Assembly: GCF_016616235.1 (NCBI RefSeq)
Contig: NZ_CP067100.1
Location: 2,663,001-2,727,000, forward strand
Origin: Bradyrhizobium diazoefficiens
Lineage (GTDB): Bacteria > Pseudomonadota > Alphaproteobacteria > Rhizobiales > Xanthobacteraceae
Reading direction: 5' to 3'
DNA: 64,000 nt
Shown here: piece by piece, positions 17,983 through 28,330 of the stretch
Layout: every line of letters starts with the position of its first letter
Position numbering within the stretch: position 1 is the stretch's first letter
The notes under the pieces: generated by a model
The model's input: the letters and a program-made list of their open reading frames with translations, nothing else
Databases searched by the model: none
Told to the model about the DNA's origin: nothing
Translations under genes and position numbers: made by a program

Positions 17983-18927
17983 TTACTTGATGTAACTGGC
18001 GTCGAAGAGGTCCTCGATCTTCGGCGTGGCCTTGATGATGCCGATCTCGAGCAGGAGGTCGGCGGCCTCCTTGTTGAAGGTCAGGAAATCGCCTGCGAAG
18101 AATTTCTGGTTCGCGGCCTTGTCCTGCCAGCGCAGATATTTTGCCGAGTTGCCGAACTGCTCGCCGCTCTGTTTCACGTCGGCGCCCATGATCTCGTAGG
18201 CCTTGGCCTGGTCCTTGGCGATCATGTCGAGCGACTCGAAATAGCTGTCGGCGAGCGCCTTGGCGGCCTTCGGATTCTCGGCGAGGAATTTTGGCGTACA
18301 GCCGAAGGTGTCCATCACCATCGGGTAGTCGAGCGTGGTCGCGATGATCTTGCCCTTGTCGGGCGCGGCGCGAACCGTCGAGAGATAAGGCTCGTAGGTC
18401 ATCGCGGCATCGTTCTGGCCGGAGACGAAGGCCTGCGCGGCCGCGGCCGGCTCGAGGTTGACAACGGTGACGTCCTTCACCGACAGCCCGTTCTTCTTGA
18501 GCATCCAGGCCAGCGCGAAATAGGGCGAGGTCCCGGGCGCGGACGCCGCGACGGTCTTGCCCTTCAGCTCCTTGATCGACGTCACGTCGTTGCGCACGGC
18601 CATGCCGTCGGCGCCATAGCTCTTGTCGAGCTGGAAGATCTGCTTGGTCGCAACGCCGTTGGCGTTCCAGGAAATCCAGGTCTCGACCGTCGTCGCGGCG
18701 CACTGCACATCGCCGGAGGCGATCGCGAGATGACGATCCTTCTGCGGGATCTTCTTGATGGTGACGTCGAGCCCGTTCTTCTTGAAGATGCCGGCCTCCT
18801 TCGCCAGCGTCAGCGGCGCGAAGCCGGTCCATCCGGAGATGCCGATTCCGACCTTGACGTCGTCGGCGAGCACGGGAGTGGTGGCCGCAAGCGCAATGAT
18901 TGTCGCAAAAATCGTCGAACTACGCAT
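17983..18927 (-). CDS. Periplasmic substrate-binding protein, NitT/TauT type
   Basis: This 314-residue protein has a signal peptide ending at PVLA (about residue 21). The mature part starts DDVKVGIGISGWTGFAPLTL, the usual first strand of SsuA/TauA-like proteins, and has the conserved AASAPGTSPYFALAWMLKK and FVSGQNDAAMTYEPYLS segments. It delivers its ligand to the permease and ATPase encoded just downstream. It starts 106 bp after the hutC stop on the same strand, so co-expression with hutF-hutC is possible. The ligand could be a histidine-related ureido or formamido compound, which is inference only. Confidence 0.9.
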   Translation of the reverse strand: MRSSTIFATIIALAATTPVLADDVKVGIGISGWTGFAPLTLAKEAGIFKKNGLDVTIKKIPQKDRHLAIASGDVQCAATTVETWISWNANGVATKQIFQLDKSYGADGMAVRNDVTSIKELKGKTVAASAPGTSPYFALAWMLKKNGLSVKDVTVVNLEPAAAAQAFVSGQNDAAMTYEPYLSTVRAAPDKGKIIATTLDYPMVMDTFGCTPKFLAENPKAAKALADSYFESLDMIAKDQAKAYEIMGADVKQSGEQFGNSAKYLRWQDKAANQKFFAGDFLTFNKEAADLLLEIGIIKATPKIEDLFDASYIK

Positions 18928-19032
18928 GATTGTCGTCCTCTTGCCCAGATGGATTGACGTCCTGTTGAACTCTGTCGGCCCTGATGGACCGTTTGCCCGA
19001 CGCGTTGCACGATCTGTGCCGACATCGTTCCC

Positions 19033-19761
19033 TCAGCCTCCCTTGAATCGGGCGACAAGGCGGTGAGAGTTACCGGGATAGAGCAGGCGCACCGCGGTGA
19101 TCGTGCGCGCGCTGCGCCAAGTATAGCGGTCGATCACGAGACAGGGTGCGCCGATGGCGATATCGAGCGCTTCCGCCGTGCGATCATCCGCAATGATGGC
19201 GCTGATCGTATGCTCGGCTTCTGTCCATGGGACATGATGAAGCAGCCATGAGCCGGGCGGCTCACGGGAGAAATCCGCGGTCGCCGCATCCGGCACGGAG
19301 GCAAGATCGATCAGCCGGTCTTCGACGGCAAAGGGAACATTGTCGGCGCTGTGGCGGCAGGTGATCGCGACGACCTTGCCGGCTTTCTTCACGCCAAGAC
19401 GCTCGCGGTCGGCAACGGTCGCGGCACGCAGCTTGCGGCCGGTCAGCTCATAGCCATACGTGCGCCCGAGCGCGGTGATCTCGGCACGGATGTCGGCGAT
19501 CTTGAGCACCGCCGACTGATGCTGCGGCCGGCACACGAAGGATCCGGCGCGACGCCGGCGCTCGATCAGATCGGCTTGCGCGAGCTCTGACAGCGCCTTG
19601 TTCACCGTCATGCGCGAACAGCCGTAGCGTGCGACCAGTTCGTGCTCGAACGGAATGCGATGCCCGGGCGGCCATTCGCCGGTCAGGATGCGCTTTTCGA
19701 TGTCGGCGCGGATGCGCTTGTAGAGCGTCGGCTGGTCGGCCGCATCGGTGGCAAGGCTCAT
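19033..19761 (-). CDS. hutC: Histidine utilisation repressor HutC (GntR family)
   Basis: This 242-residue regulator has an N-terminal GntR winged helix (YKRIRADIEKRILTGEWPPG then YGCSRMTVNKALSELAQADL) and a C-terminal UTRA ligand domain (about 90 to 240) ending with RLLYPGNSHRLVARF. HutC binds urocanate and releases hut promoters. The ATG overlaps the hutF stop by 4 bp, so the two are coupled. The perfect palindrome between hutF and hutI is the likely operator. Confidence 0.93.
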   Translation of the reverse strand: MSLATDAADQPTLYKRIRADIEKRILTGEWPPGHRIPFEHELVARYGCSRMTVNKALSELAQADLIERRRRAGSFVCRPQHQSAVLKIADIRAEITALGRTYGYELTGRKLRAATVADRERLGVKKAGKVVAITCRHSADNVPFAVEDRLIDLASVPDAATADFSREPPGSWLLHHVPWTEAEHTISAIIADDRTAEALDIAIGAPCLVIDRYTWRSARTITAVRLLYPGNSHRLVARFKGG

Positions 19762-21116
19762 GCGACGAGCCTCCGCACCGCCGCGTTGAAGCGTTCGCGT
19801 GCGGCCTGGCGCAGTCGGTGCCGTCCGCCCTCGACGAGCTTATGGCCGCCGGCCCAGACGCAATCGATCGCGCCGCCGCCGGCCGCAAAGATCCAGCCAT
19901 CTATGGCCGCATCACCCGGACGTCCCGCCAGCGATGGATGCGCCGCATCGAGCGTGACGATGTCGGCGCGCGCGCCCGGTACAAGGCCGACCGTTGCCTG
20001 CGCCATCGCTTGCGCGCCGCCTGCGAGCGCATGATCGAACAGCGTGCGTCCCGTCGAGCGGCCTGCGCTACCGGAGAGGACGTTGCGCTCGCGATGCTTC
20101 AGGCGCTGGCCGTATTCGAGCTGGCGCAATTCGTCGGCGACGCCGACCAGCACGTTGGAATCGGTGCCCACACCGAACGCGCCGCCGGCGGCGAGAAACT
20201 CGCGCGCCGGAAAAATGCCGTCGCCGAGGCTTGCCTCGGTGATGGGGCAGAGACCCGCCACCGCCCCCGTCTTCGCGAATGCGGCGACTTCCGGATCCGT
20301 CATGTGGGTCGTGTGAATGAGGCACCAGCGCTGATCGAGGGGCGCGTGATCCAGCAGCCATTGCACCGGACGCCGTCCCGACCAGGCCAGGCAATCCTCG
20401 ACCTCCTTGACCTGCTCGGCGGCATGGATGTGCACCGGTCCGCCGCCCGCGAGCGGAATGATCGCCGCGAGCTCGTCCGGCGCAACCGCGCGCAGACTGT
20501 GCGGGGCGATCCCGATATTGGCGCCCGGCAGGTTTGCGGTCGCCTTGCGCGATGCGCTCATCAGCGCGTCGAACTGATCGACCGTGCAGATGAAGCGGCG
20601 CTGGCCCTCGTGCGGCGCTGCGCCGCCGAAGGAGCCATGCGCATAAAAACTCGGCAGCAGAGTCAGTGCAATGCCCGAGGCTTCGGCAGCCTGCGCAATT
20701 CGCTCGGCCATCTCGCCGATATCGGCATATTGCGAGCCGTCGCGATCGTGGTGGAGATAATGGAATTCGCCGACGCGGGTAAAACCCTGCTCCAGCATCT
20801 CGACATAAAGCAGCGTCGCGACGGCGGTCACGTCATCTGGAGTCATCGCCAGCGCGAAACGATACATCGTCTCGCGCCAGGTCCAGAACGTGTCGGTGCT
20901 GTCGCCGCGCAGCTCCGCAAGTCCCGCCATGCCGCGCTGGAAGGCATGGCTATGCAGGCTCGCAAGTCCCGGCAGCGCGATGGCGTGGCGCTCGTCGCCG
21001 GCGGCCGGTGCCACGCCCGGCGTCACTGCCGCGATCGCGCCGGCGGTGATGACCACCTGCACGTCATTGGCCCAGCCCGAGGGCAGGAGCGCGGAGGCGA
21101 AATGCAGTCGGGACAT
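19758..21116 (-). CDS. hutF: Formimidoylglutamate deiminase HutF
   Basis: This 452-residue amidohydrolase-superfamily enzyme converts N-formimidoyl-L-glutamate to N-formyl-L-glutamate plus ammonia. The metal motif HSHAFQRGMAG (HxH) lies near the front. HIHAAEQVKEVEDC, LIHTTHMTD and GVGTDSNV give the later His and Asp ligands. Its presence means the five-step route of Pseudomonas type, which needs an N-formylglutamate deformylase (HutG) that I do not find in the window. The ATG at 21116 is favoured over a GTG at 21143. It is divergent from hutI and overlaps hutC by 4 bp. Confidence 0.93.
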   Translation of the reverse strand: MSRLHFASALLPSGWANDVQVVITAGAIAAVTPGVAPAAGDERHAIALPGLASLHSHAFQRGMAGLAELRGDSTDTFWTWRETMYRFALAMTPDDVTAVATLLYVEMLEQGFTRVGEFHYLHHDRDGSQYADIGEMAERIAQAAEASGIALTLLPSFYAHGSFGGAAPHEGQRRFICTVDQFDALMSASRKATANLPGANIGIAPHSLRAVAPDELAAIIPLAGGGPVHIHAAEQVKEVEDCLAWSGRRPVQWLLDHAPLDQRWCLIHTTHMTDPEVAAFAKTGAVAGLCPITEASLGDGIFPAREFLAAGGAFGVGTDSNVLVGVADELRQLEYGQRLKHRERNVLSGSAGRSTGRTLFDHALAGGAQAMAQATVGLVPGARADIVTLDAAHPSLAGRPGDAAIDGWIFAAGGGAIDCVWAGGHKLVEGGRHRLRQAARERFNAAVRRLVA

Positions 21117-21150
21117 GATGACACGCCGGCTGGACAGAACCACCTTACGA

Positions 21151-21170
21151 TTATATGTCTAGACATATAA
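21151..21170. promoter_or_regulatory. Perfect 20-bp palindrome between hutF and hutI, probable HutC operator
   Basis: TTATATGTCTAGACATATAA is perfectly self-complementary. It lies in the 82-bp divergent gap, 34 bp before the hutF ATG and 28 bp before the hutI ATG, so one bound dimer could shut both promoters. GntR-family regulators of the HutC branch bind AT-rich palindromes of this size. Confidence 0.75.
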
Positions 21171-21198
21171 GTCAAGCATCCCACGAAGGGACCGTCGC

Positions 21199-22413
21199 AT
21201 GGCACAGCGCTTCGATCGGATCTGGCATAACGCCCGGCTCGCCACGATGCGGGCGGACCGTCCCGATCTCGGCGAGGTCGAGCGCGGCGTGATCGCCGCG
21301 CGCGGCGGCCGTATCGTCTATACCGGCCCGCAAGCGGACTTTCCGGTGGATGCGGACGCCATCGAGCGGATTGATTGCGAGGAGCGCTGGATCACCCCGG
21401 GCCTCGTTGATTGCCACACCCATCTCGTCTATGGCGGTAACCGCGCGCACGAGTTCGAAATGCGCCTGAAAGGCGCAAGCTACGAGGAGATCGCGCGTGC
21501 CGGCGGCGGCATCGTCTCGACCGTGGCCGCGACGCGCAAGGCGAGTGAGGCCGAGCTGGTCGCAAGCGCATTGCCGCGGCTCGATGCGCTGATCGGCGAA
21601 GGTGCCACTACGGTCGAGATCAAGTCTGGCTACGGTCTCGACATCGAGACCGAGATGCGGCAGCTCTCGGCCGCGCGCAGTCTTGGCCGTCAGCGGAAGG
21701 TCGCGATCCGTACCTCGTTCCTCGGCGCGCATGCGCTGCCGGTGGAAGCCGATGGCGACAAGGATCGCTACATCGATCTCGTGTGCAGGCAGATGCTGCC
21801 CGCCATCGCGAAGGCCGGCCTTGCCGATGCCGTGGATGCCTTCATGGAAAGCATCGCGTTCTCGGCCGAGCAGACCGCACGGGTGTTCGAGACTGCGAAG
21901 GAGCTTGGCCTGCCGGTCAAGCTCCATGCCGACCAGCTCTCGAATCTCGGTGGTGCTGCGCTCGCCGCAAAATTCTCCGCGCTGTCGGCCGATCATCTCG
22001 AGCATACCGATGAAGCCGGTGCCGCCGCGATGGCGAAGGCCGGAACGGTGGCGGTGCTATTGCCCGGCGCCTTCTACTTCATCCGGGAGACGCAGAAGCC
22101 GCCGGTCGAGGCGTTCCGCAAGCTTGGCGTTGCCATGGCGCTCGCGACCGACTGCAATCCCGGCAGCTCGCCGCTGACCTCGCTCCTGCTTGCGATGAAC
22201 ATGGGCGCGACGCTGTTCCGGATGACGGTCGCCGAATGCCTGGCCGGTATTACGCGCGAAGGCGCCCGCGCGCTCGGCGTGCTCCATGAGACCGGCACGC
22301 TGGAAACCGGCAAATGGTGCGACCTCGCGATCTGGGACATCGAGCGTCCCGCCGAACTGGTCTACCGCATCGGCTTCAATCCACTGCATCGCCGGGTGTG
22401 GAGGGGACAATGA
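21199..22413 (+). CDS. hutI: Imidazolonepropionase HutI
   Basis: This 404-residue amidohydrolase hydrolyses imidazolone-5-propionate to N-formimidoyl-L-glutamate. The metal site is visible as [12 protein letters not shown] (HxH), then HADQLSN and the late TDCNPGSSP Asp. Family segments [19 protein letters not shown] and EIKSGYGLD are intact and the length is normal. It is first in hutI-hutH-hutU and its stop overlaps the hutH start. Histidine is degraded in the order HutH, HutU, HutI, HutF. Confidence 0.96.
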   Translation: MAQRFDRIWHNARLATMRADRPDLGEVERGVIAARGGRIVYTGPQADFPVDADAIERIDCEERWITPGLVDCHTHLVYGGNRAHEFEMRLKGASYEEIARAGGGIVSTVAATRKASEAELVASALPRLDALIGEGATTVEIKSGYGLDIETEMRQLSAARSLGRQRKVAIRTSFLGAHALPVEADGDKDRYIDLVCRQMLPAIAKAGLADAVDAFMESIAFSAEQTARVFETAKELGLPVKLHADQLSNLGGAALAAKFSALSADHLEHTDEAGAAAMAKAGTVAVLLPGAFYFIRETQKPPVEAFRKLGVAMALATDCNPGSSPLTSLLLAMNMGATLFRMTVAECLAGITREGARALGVLHETGTLETGKWCDLAIWDIERPAELVYRIGFNPLHRRVWRGQ

Positions 22414-23969
22414 CGGAGCAGGGCGCAGCGATCGTCGTCAAGCCGGGCACGGTCGGCTTCGACGATCTCGCGCGCGTGCTCGCGGGCGCTGATGTCGTGC
22501 TTGACCCGTCGTTCTGGCCACGCGTGGAGGCTGCAGCGGAGATCGTTGCGAAGGCCGCGCACGCTGATGTCCCCGTCTATGGGATCAACACCGGCTTCGG
22601 GAAGCTGGCGTCAAAGCGCATTCCGGCCGACCAGACCGCGCTGCTCCAGCGCAACCTCATCGTCTCGCATTGCTGTGGCGTCGGTCCAGCAACACCGGAG
22701 CCAATCGTCCGCCTGATGATGGCGCTGAAGATCGTTTCGCTCGGGCGTGGCGCCTCGGGCGTGCGCCGCGAGGTGATCGAGCAATTGCAGGCCATGCTGG
22801 CACGCGGCGTCTATCCGCTGGTGCCGCAGCAGGGCTCAGTCGGCGCTTCCGGCGATCTCGCGCCGCTCGCGCATATGACGGCGGTGATGATCGGCGAAGG
22901 GCAGGCGATCGTTGGGGGGACAATCGTTCCCGGCGGCGAGGCGCTCGCCGCCGCCGGCCTTGCGGCGCTGACGCTCGGCCCCAAGGAGGGGCTCGCGCTG
23001 ATCAACGGTACGCAGTTCTCCACTGCCTACGCCATCGCCGGCGTGCTGCGCGCATTCCGTCTGGCGCGTGCCGCGCTCGTCACCGGCGCGCTGTCGGTCG
23101 ATGCGGCGATGGCCTCTACGGCGCCGTTCCGCCCCGAGATCCAGGCGCTGCGCGGCCATGCCGGGCAGACCGCAGCAGCCGCAACGCTGGCTGCGCTGCT
23201 CGACGGCAGCGATATCCGCCTGTCGCATCTCGAAGGCGACGAGCGCGTGCAGGATCCCTATTGCCTGCGGTGTCAACCTCAGGTGGCGGGCGCCGCGCTC
23301 GACCTGATCACGCAGGCCGCGCGCACCTTGATCGTCGAGGCTAACGCTGTCACAGACAATCCGCTGGTCCTGGTCGAGACCGGTGAGATCGTCTCCGGTG
23401 GCAATTTCCACGCCGAGCCGGTGGCCTTTGCTGCCGATGCGATCGCGCTGGCGCTGTCGGAGATCGGCGCGATCAGCGAGCGGCGGATCGCGACGCTGGT
23501 CGATCCCGCGCTCAATTTCGGCCTGCCGCCGTTCCTCACCCCCGACCCCGGCATCAATTCCGGCTTCATGATCGCCGAGGTGACGGCGGCCGCGCTCTAT
23601 GCCGAGAACAAGCAGCGCGCTTCTGCCTGCTCGATCGACTCGACGCCGACCAGCGCCAACCAGGAAGATCACGTTTCGATGGCCGCGCATGCCGCGCGGC
23701 GCCTGTCCGACATGGCCGACAATCTCGCCGCCATTCTGGGCATCGAGCTGCTGGTCGCCGCCCAAGGCATCACGCTGCGCGCGCCGCATGCAACCAGCGC
23801 GCCGCTCGTTGCTGTTATCGCCAAGCTTCGCGATCAAGTGCCCGCGCTCGGGGCCGATCGCTACATGGCTGGCGATCTCGCCAAGGCTGCGGCGTTGATC
23901 GAAGCCGATGCGTTGCCGGCCGCGGCACTCGCCAAGCTTGCATCTGATCCGTTTCCGAGACTGAGCTGA
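22410..23969 (+). CDS. hutH: Histidine ammonia-lyase HutH
   Basis: This 519-residue lyase removes ammonia from L-histidine to give urocanate. The Ala-Ser-Gly that forms the MIO cofactor is in [14 protein letters not shown], near residue 146. [25 protein letters not shown] and [12 protein letters not shown] are further family signatures. The ATG overlaps the hutI stop by 4 bp, which fixes the start; the frame is open further upstream (to 22314) inside hutI but this is coincidence. It is cytoplasmic. Confidence 0.96.
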   Translation: MTEQGAAIVVKPGTVGFDDLARVLAGADVVLDPSFWPRVEAAAEIVAKAAHADVPVYGINTGFGKLASKRIPADQTALLQRNLIVSHCCGVGPATPEPIVRLMMALKIVSLGRGASGVRREVIEQLQAMLARGVYPLVPQQGSVGASGDLAPLAHMTAVMIGEGQAIVGGTIVPGGEALAAAGLAALTLGPKEGLALINGTQFSTAYAIAGVLRAFRLARAALVTGALSVDAAMASTAPFRPEIQALRGHAGQTAAAATLAALLDGSDIRLSHLEGDERVQDPYCLRCQPQVAGAALDLITQAARTLIVEANAVTDNPLVLVETGEIVSGGNFHAEPVAFAADAIALALSEIGAISERRIATLVDPALNFGLPPFLTPDPGINSGFMIAEVTAAALYAENKQRASACSIDSTPTSANQEDHVSMAAHAARRLSDMADNLAAILGIELLVAAQGITLRAPHATSAPLVAVIAKLRDQVPALGADRYMAGDLAKAAALIEADALPAAALAKLASDPFPRLS

Positions 23970-23982
23970 AGAGGTCCTTCGC

Positions 23983-25647
23983 ATGAACCGCCGACTGGAC
24001 AACGACCGCACCATCCGCGCGCCCCGCGGCAGCGACATCAGCGCCAAGAGCTGGCTCACGGAAGCTCCCTTGCGCATGCTCATGAATAATCTCGATCCTG
24101 ACGTCGCGGAACGACCGAGCGAGCTCGTCGTCTATGGCGGCATCGGCCGCGCTGCGCGCGACTGGGAGAGCTTCGACCGGATCATTGCGGCCTTGCGCAA
24201 GCTGGAAGCCGACCAGACGCTGCTGGTTCAGTCCGGCAAGCCGGTCGGCGTCTTCCGCACTCATACCGACGCGCCGCGCGTGCTGATCGCGAATTCCAAC
24301 ATCGTGCCGCACTGGGCGACGCTCGATCATTTCAACGAGCTCGATCGCAAGGGCCTGATGATGTACGGCCAGATGACGGCGGGCTCCTGGATCTATATCG
24401 GCAGCCAGGGCATCGTGCAGGGCACCTACGAGACCTTTGTCGAGGTCGGCCGGCGCCATTATGGCGGCAGCCTCGCTGGAAAATGGATTCTCACTGCCGG
24501 TCTCGGCGGCATGGGCGGCGCGCAGCCGCTGGCCGCGACCATGGCCGGTGCTTCGATGCTCGCGGTCGAATGCCAGCCGAGCCGCATCGAGATGCGGCTG
24601 CGCACCGGCTATCTCGATCGTCGGGCCGCAACACTCGACGAGGCGCTCGCAATCATGGCGGAGGCCGCGAAGACGAAGAAGGCGGTCTCAGTCGGCCTGC
24701 TCGGCAATGCCGCGGAGATTTTCCCGGAGCTGGTGCGCCGCGGCGCCAAGCCCGACATCGTCACCGACCAGACCAGCGCGCACGATCCGATCAACGGCTA
24801 TTTGCCGAAGGGCTGGTCCCTCGCCGATTGGGAAGCCAAGCGCGCCGCCGATCCCAAGACGGTCGAGCGTGCGTCGAAGATCTCGATGGTCGAGCATGTC
24901 CAGGCCATGCTGGATTTCCACGCACAGGGCATCCCGACACTCGACTACGGCAACAACATCCGCCAGATGGCGCAGGACATGGGCCTGAAGAACGCCTTCG
25001 ATTTCCCCGGTTTCGTGCCCGCCTATATCCGACCCCTGTTCTGTCGCGGCGTTGGGCCGTTCCGCTGGGCCGCGCTGTCAGGCGATCCCGAGGATATCTT
25101 CAAGACCGATGCCAAGGTCAAGGAGTTGATGCCCAATGATAAGCATCTGCATAACTGGCTCGATATGGCCAAGGAGCGCATCAAGTTCCAGGGGCTGCCG
25201 GCGCGAATCTGCTGGGTTGGCCTCGGCGATCGCGATCGCCTCGGCCTTGCCTTCAACGAGATGGTGGCGCGTGGCGAATTGAAAGCGCCGATCGTGATTG
25301 GCCGCGATCATCTCGACAGCGGCTCGGTGGCAAGCCCCAATCGCGAGACCGAAGCGATGAAGGACGGCTCGGACGCGGTGTCCGACTGGCCGCTGCTCAA
25401 CGCGCTGCTCAATTGCGCCAGCGGCGCGACCTGGGTCTCACTGCATCATGGCGGCGGCGTCGGCATCGGCTATTCCCAGCACGCCGGCATGGTGATCGTT
25501 GCCGACGGCACGCCGGAAGCGGCGAAGCGGATCGAGCGCGTGCTGTGGAACGATCCCGCCAGCGGCGTCATGCGCCATGCTGACGCGGGCTATGAGAGCG
25601 CGATCGACTGCGCGCGCGCCAATGGGCTCAACCTGCCGAGCCTGTAG
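23983..25647 (+). CDS. hutU: Urocanate hydratase HutU
   Basis: This 554-residue enzyme adds water to urocanate using tightly bound NAD+ as electrophile. It starts [20 protein letters not shown]. It has the nucleotide-binding [20 protein letters not shown], the active-site region [12 protein letters not shown] and the conserved [15 protein letters not shown] near the end. The length matches the family. The start is 13 bp after hutH, so hutI-hutH-hutU form one operon. No clear terminator follows. Confidence 0.96.
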   Translation: MNRRLDNDRTIRAPRGSDISAKSWLTEAPLRMLMNNLDPDVAERPSELVVYGGIGRAARDWESFDRIIAALRKLEADQTLLVQSGKPVGVFRTHTDAPRVLIANSNIVPHWATLDHFNELDRKGLMMYGQMTAGSWIYIGSQGIVQGTYETFVEVGRRHYGGSLAGKWILTAGLGGMGGAQPLAATMAGASMLAVECQPSRIEMRLRTGYLDRRAATLDEALAIMAEAAKTKKAVSVGLLGNAAEIFPELVRRGAKPDIVTDQTSAHDPINGYLPKGWSLADWEAKRAADPKTVERASKISMVEHVQAMLDFHAQGIPTLDYGNNIRQMAQDMGLKNAFDFPGFVPAYIRPLFCRGVGPFRWAALSGDPEDIFKTDAKVKELMPNDKHLHNWLDMAKERIKFQGLPARICWVGLGDRDRLGLAFNEMVARGELKAPIVIGRDHLDSGSVASPNRETEAMKDGSDAVSDWPLLNALLNCASGATWVSLHHGGGVGIGYSQHAGMVIVADGTPEAAKRIERVLWNDPASGVMRHADAGYESAIDCARANGLNLPSL

Positions 25648-25784
25648 TCGATTTGCTAGGCAAGTCAAGCTTTCTCAACCGGGCGAGAGAGCGGCGCAGC
25701 GCCCGATCGTCGCCCCGGCGCTCGAGCGCATGGCGTCGCGGAAGCTGGTCGCTTTCATGTCGTCGAGAACCTGGCACGTCAGCA

Positions 25785-26807
25785 TCAGGCGAGAGCAGCC
25801 TGGCGTTCCCGGATCGGCTCGCGGACCCGCTCGGGTTTTCCGGGGGCGGCGAGGTGAGTGAAGCTGCGCTTGTCCGCCTGGACGGGTGCCTCGACGATGA
25901 CGCCTTCGCAGACGATCTGCCCGCCCAGCATCCCGAATTCCAGCTTGTCGTAGCGCGGCATCGTCTCGCCGGGCGCGGGCGGCAGCAGCCCGACGCGCCC
26001 CTGGATGTTCAGCGTGGCATCGCCGGTGCCGTGCAGCCGCGGATTCCACATCCTGATCCCAGTCTCCGCCCAGCGCTGCCGGATCAGCGCGGCGCGGTCG
26101 GCGGGCTCGGTGACCTTTGAGCGCACTTTTGGCGCACGGGGAACGACTGGAGCAGGAGACTCAAGGACCGGCTCGATCTCCAGCACGACGCTGGGAGAGA
26201 GATCGCGGTCGATGCTGCTTTCGGAGACGTCCGAGACCTTGTCATCGGCGCACTCTTCACAAGATGCGTCGGTAGCGCTGACGACGGCTTCGGGAGCATC
26301 AGCCGGCTCGCTCGCAACCTCGAAAGAGACCGGTGCCTCTTCCACGATGGCGGCCTCAACGCTCGTCAGCAGTTCCACCGGAGGATCGTTGCTGACAACT
26401 TCAGGAGCGCTGACCTGCTCGCTTGCGACGTCGACCGGCAAGGCCTGCTCGAGGACGACAGGCTGGGCGACAACCGGCTCGATCTCCACGGGTGTCGCCC
26501 GGGATGGTCCGTCGCCGATGCTGATGTCAGTTGGCGCTGCTGACGGGCTCTCTACGATCACAGCGATCGCAGGCTCGTCCCTAGCGATTGGAGGCGTGAC
26601 CGTGATGTCGGACTGACGCGGTTCGGCGCTGATGCTCGAATCGAGCGCCGGAGCGGCCTCCGCCACGCCGGCAAGGATGGCGGGCAGGTCAGTTGCCGTG
26701 CTTGGCGAGACGTCGATGCTGCCGCTGCGCGACGAGGGCCGAAGCCGGGTGAACGCCCATTTCACCGCAGGAATCCGGTGCAGCAACGATATCAGTCTCG
26801 AAAGCAC
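25785..26807 (-). CDS. Uncharacterised protein with an acidic low-complexity middle and a conserved C-terminus
   Basis: This 340-residue frame starts with a short hydrophobic/basic head (MLSRLISLLHRIPAVKW). It then has about 200 residues rich in Ala, Pro, Glu, Val and Ser, which look disordered. The C-terminus (about 225 to 320) is compact, with RAALIRQRWAETGIRMWNPR and DATLNIQGRVGLLPPAPGET. That C-terminal unit resembles a domain I have seen only in unnamed Bradyrhizobiaceae proteins (from memory). The variable middle suggests a tether, perhaps membrane-anchored at its head. I cannot assign a function. It is flanked by hutU and a small secreted protein without obvious operon ties. Confidence 0.55.
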   Translation of the reverse strand: MLSRLISLLHRIPAVKWAFTRLRPSSRSGSIDVSPSTATDLPAILAGVAEAAPALDSSISAEPRQSDITVTPPIARDEPAIAVIVESPSAAPTDISIGDGPSRATPVEIEPVVAQPVVLEQALPVDVASEQVSAPEVVSNDPPVELLTSVEAAIVEEAPVSFEVASEPADAPEAVVSATDASCEECADDKVSDVSESSIDRDLSPSVVLEIEPVLESPAPVVPRAPKVRSKVTEPADRAALIRQRWAETGIRMWNPRLHGTGDATLNIQGRVGLLPPAPGETMPRYDKLEFGMLGGQIVCEGVIVEAPVQADKRSFTHLAAPGKPERVREPIRERQAALA

Positions 26808-27078
26808 TGGGAGTTGTCCAAGGGTACTCGGCGTGAGGCCATCGCTGATTCGTCAGCAATATGAAAAACTGCCTCGCCTGTCACACGTGTGTCAATGTAG
26901 GTGGGACCAATTGCAGAACATCCACGCGTGCAGCGCGCGTGGAGATTACATCCTGCAACTGCAGCGACTTTTCGTCTTAGATGTTCTCGTGCGTCGTGGC
27001 GCGAGAAGATGTTTCCTGGATCGCCGATTGGTGCTCGGAAAGGCACAGCTGCCCCTTCCCGGCATCTCGATCTTGCGG

Positions 27079-27351
27079 CTATTTCCCGGAGCCGGCGCCG
27101 CCGCCGGCTTGGCTGCCCATGTTGTTGGTGTTGGTGCCGCCCGCGCTCGGGGACTGCGTGCCCTTGCTGCTGCTGGCCTCGTTCTGCATGTTCGACGACT
27201 TGCCCGTCGTCATGCCCTTGGTGGCGGGACCTCGCGAGGACTGACCGACGCCGCCCTGACCGGATGCGTCCGGCGCGGGCTGTGTCTGCGCAAAGGCGCC
27301 ACCGGTGGCCAGCGCCATGATGCAGGCGGATGCGAGGATGATTTTCGTCAT
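27079..27351 (-). CDS. Small secreted Gly/Ser/Thr-rich protein
   Basis: This 90-residue protein has a clear signal peptide (to GGAFA, about residue 21). The mature part is low-complexity, rich in Gly, Ser, Thr, Asn and Gln, with no cysteine. GGAGAC precedes the ATG at 27351. The composition is like many small rhizobial periplasmic proteins whose role is unknown. It is divergent from tupA, 169 bp away. Confidence 0.6.
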   Translation of the reverse strand: MTKIILASACIMALATGGAFAQTQPAPDASGQGGVGQSSRGPATKGMTTGKSSNMQNEASSSKGTQSPSAGGTNTNNMGSQAGGGAGSGK

Positions 27352-27520
27352 CACGGTCTCCCTGGATTCATGTTCAGACAACCAGGAGGCGGGAGCGACG
27401 TTCCTCAGCGGCCGCCGGATGGCGCAGGGAGCGACTGCGCCAAGCCGATCGTCGGGGTTCCCTGGGCAGTCCGCCTGACGTAGTTTGGAGCACTCGATAT
27501 CCAGGTGTGGGGACGACGCA

Positions 27521-28330
27521 ATGAGAAAGTTTGCCGCAATCGCAGCGGTTTTGTTCTGGTCGACATGCTCATTCGCGCAGGATCGCAGCATCACCGTGGC
27601 CTCGACGACGTCCACGGAGCAATCGGGCCTGTTCGGCTACTTGCTGCCGCTGTTCTCGAAGGCCGAAGGCATCGAGGTGAAGGTCGTTGCCGTCGGCACT
27701 GGCCAGGCGCTCGACATCGGACGGCGCGGCGATGCCGATGTGGTGTTCGTCCATGACAGGCCGGCCGAAGACAAGTTCATGTCCGAAGGCCACGGCGTGA
27801 AGCGCTTCGACGTCATGTACAATGACTTCGTCATCGTTGGCCCGAAGTCTGATCCCGCGCATATCGGCGGCGGCAAGGACGTCGCTGATGCCTTGCGCAA
27901 GATCGCGGCGGCGAAGGCGCCGTTCATCTCGCGCGGCGACAAGTCCGGCACGCATGCGGCGGAGCTGCGATTGTGGAAGGCGGCGGGCATCGACGTCGCT
28001 GCCGGCAAGGACAGCTGGTATCGCGAAATCGGGCAGGGCATGGGCCCGGCACTGAACATGGCCTCGTCGTCGAATGCCTATCTGCTGTCGGATCGCGGCA
28101 CCTGGCTGTCGTTCAAGAATCGCGGCGAGCTCACCATCCTGACCGAGGGCGACAAGCGGCTGTTCAACCAGTATGGCGTCATGCTGGTGAATCCGGAAAA
28201 GCATCCGAACGTGAAGGCGAAGGACGGGCAGGCTTTCATCGACTGGCTGGTCTCGCCGAAGGGGCAGGATGCGATCGCCGGCTACAAGGTCGGCGGCGAG
28301 CAGCTATTTTTCCCCAACGCGTCCCACTAG
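27521..28330 (+). CDS. tupA: Tungstate-type ABC substrate-binding protein TupA
   Basis: This 269-residue protein starts with a signal peptide (to CSFAQ). The mature part opens with ITVASTTSTEQSGLFGYLLP, the oxyanion-binding TTSTxxSG motif of TupA/WtpA-like proteins. SRGDKSGTHAAELRLWK and the late SSSNAYLLSDRGTWLSFK are further TupA markers. It should bind tungstate, possibly also molybdate. A GGGGACG site lies before the ATG at 27521. Its 3' end overlaps that of the permease on the other strand by 27 bp. Mo- or W-enzymes in the window (BisC-like, IorB-like) may be users of its cargo. Confidence 0.85.
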   Translation: MRKFAAIAAVLFWSTCSFAQDRSITVASTTSTEQSGLFGYLLPLFSKAEGIEVKVVAVGTGQALDIGRRGDADVVFVHDRPAEDKFMSEGHGVKRFDVMYNDFVIVGPKSDPAHIGGGKDVADALRKIAAAKAPFISRGDKSGTHAAELRLWKAAGIDVAAGKDSWYREIGQGMGPALNMASSSNAYLLSDRGTWLSFKNRGELTILTEGDKRLFNQYGVMLVNPEKHPNVKAKDGQAFIDWLVSPKGQDAIAGYKVGGEQLFFPNASH

